Of a stretch of 41,553 nucleotides of DNA, positions 40,947-41,553 are shown one piece after another. The first letter of the stretch is position 1. Each line of letters starts with the position of its first letter. A program made the position numbers and the translations under genes. The stretch lies in contig VGWG01000015.1 of assembly GCA_016873675.1 (NCBI GenBank), forward strand, positions 1-41,553, in the 5' to 3' direction. Origin of the DNA: Lentisphaerota bacterium (GTDB taxonomy: Bacteria; Verrucomicrobiota; Kiritimatiellia; RFP12; JAAYNR01). The notes under the pieces are model-generated. The model was not told where the DNA came from. It searched no databases and was given only the letters and a program-made list of their open reading frames with translations.

Positions 40947-41553
40947 ATGCGCGCGTTTGTTTTGGGAATGGCGCTCTCTGGACTCCAATTGGTGGCCCGG
41001 GCCGATGGATTGAGCGTCGAGTCGTTCAACCATGCGGGACGGCTGACATTCAACGAAATTCCGACCGCGACGGTGTACCGGGTGGAATCGGCGCCCGCGC
41101 CTGGCGGCTCGTGGAGGGCCGCTTCAAACGGCGCTGCGCCGATTACGCTTGTGGCGAGCGGATCGGGCAGCGTGACCTGTTCCGTTCCGATGGACGTCGC
41201 ACGGCAGTTCTACCGTGTGGTGGCGACCGTGACCAACGCATCGCCGCAGGACGTTCCCTCGTTTCTGGTGTTGGTTCCGGGAGGAACGAACAGCGGAAAT
41301 GATCCAGACTTGGGAGCGTATTCCCTCACGGTCGCGACCTTTTACATGGACCCTCGAGAGGTCACGAAGGCGATGTGGGATGAGGTCCGGATCTGGAGCG
41401 CAAGCTATGGATACGCCTACGATAATGTCGGATCGGGAAAGGGGACCAACCATCCCGTACAGGGGGTCAATTGGTATGACTGCGTGAAGTGGTGCAACGC
41501 CCGGTCCGAGAAAGAGGGACTCACGCCAGTGTATTATGCCGATTCCGACATGT
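40947..41553 (+). CDS. Secreted SUMF1/formylglycine-generating-enzyme-domain protein, truncated by window edge
   Basis: An open frame of 202 codons runs to the end of the window without a stop. Residues 1-21 are a signal peptide (MRAFVLGMALSGLQLVARAD). About 22-95 is a beta-rich region resembling a fibronectin-like module (LTFNEIPTATVYRVESAPAP, FYRVVATVTN). From about 107 a SUMF1/FGE-sulfatase domain starts: FLVLVPGGTNSG, FYMDPREVTKAMWDEVRIWS, HPVQGVNWYDCVKWCNARSE and EGLTPVYYADS. Known members oxidise cysteine to formylglycine in sulfatases or have C-type-lectin-like binding roles; most extracellular PVC copies are uncharacterised. ATG 40947 has AAGGG 7 nt upstream. The divergent 206-nt region is shared with nfnA. 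Confidence 0.85.
   Translation, partial: MRAFVLGMALSGLQLVARADGLSVESFNHAGRLTFNEIPTATVYRVESAPAPGGSWRAASNGAAPITLVASGSGSVTCSVPMDVARQFYRVVATVTNASPQDVPSFLVLVPGGTNSGNDPDLGAYSLTVATFYMDPREVTKAMWDEVRIWSASYGYAYDNVGSGKGTNHPVQGVNWYDCVKWCNARSEKEGLTPVYYADSDM

Overview
The window is GC-rich bacterial DNA with dense, overlapping genes, TTGACA/TATAAT-type promoters and a CCA-encoding tRNA. Gene content suggests an anaerobic, carbohydrate-degrading member of the PVC group: an Nfn-type electron-bifurcating transhydrogenase, a GH2 beta-mannosidase beside a pentulose kinase and epimerase, and a secreted SUMF1-type protein. Kiritimatiellota or Verrucomicrobiota is my best guess. This is inference from gene content only, because no rRNA or marker phylogeny is available.

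Region 1 (1-9450) is a complete type I restriction-modification locus, hsdM - DUF1016/YhcG nuclease - hsdS - higB - higA(ImmA/IrrE) - hsdR, on one strand with mostly 1-4 base overlaps. A toxin-antitoxin pair with its own palindrome sits between the specificity and restriction genes. Region 2 (9471-13229, minus strand) holds a coiled-coil/NYN-domain protein, a CDP-alcohol phosphatidyltransferase and a YhiN-type flavoprotein. Region 3 (13351-21032, plus strand) runs beta-mannosidase - araB - araD - ctpA-like protease - tsaD. Region 4 (21033-22023) contains a RelE-toxin remnant, an intact VapBC-type pair and a perfect 21-bp-arm palindrome. Region 5 (22086-27557) is housekeeping: phosphohexomutase, tRNA-Arg(CCG), cobO, and a minus-strand tsaE - rlmN - rsmB operon divergent from a thioesterase.

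Region 6 (27558-29447) is gene-poor and repeat-rich. It has a GTAG-headed REP element, a long hairpin nested in a further inverted repeat, a small secreted SAF-domain protein, and fragments of at least one and probably two transposases. Region 7 (29448-35209) is the most interesting unit: five overlapping genes encoding a large helical-repeat protein, a J-domain protein without the HPD motif, a GrpE-like exchange factor, a 595-aa Hsp70 and a zinc-ribbon protein. It reads as a dedicated, self-contained alternative Hsp70 machine. Region 8 (35377-41553) contains a REP-associated tyrosine transposase (RAYT), two more GTAG-headed REP-like copies, a COG2509-type flavoprotein, the nfnA-nfnB pair and a truncated SUMF1-domain secreted protein at the right edge.

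The RAYT together with dispersed REP copies suggests an active or recently active repeat-mobilising system. One other repeat, 29 nt and identical in two places, lies inside the 5' end of the chaperone operon's first gene.
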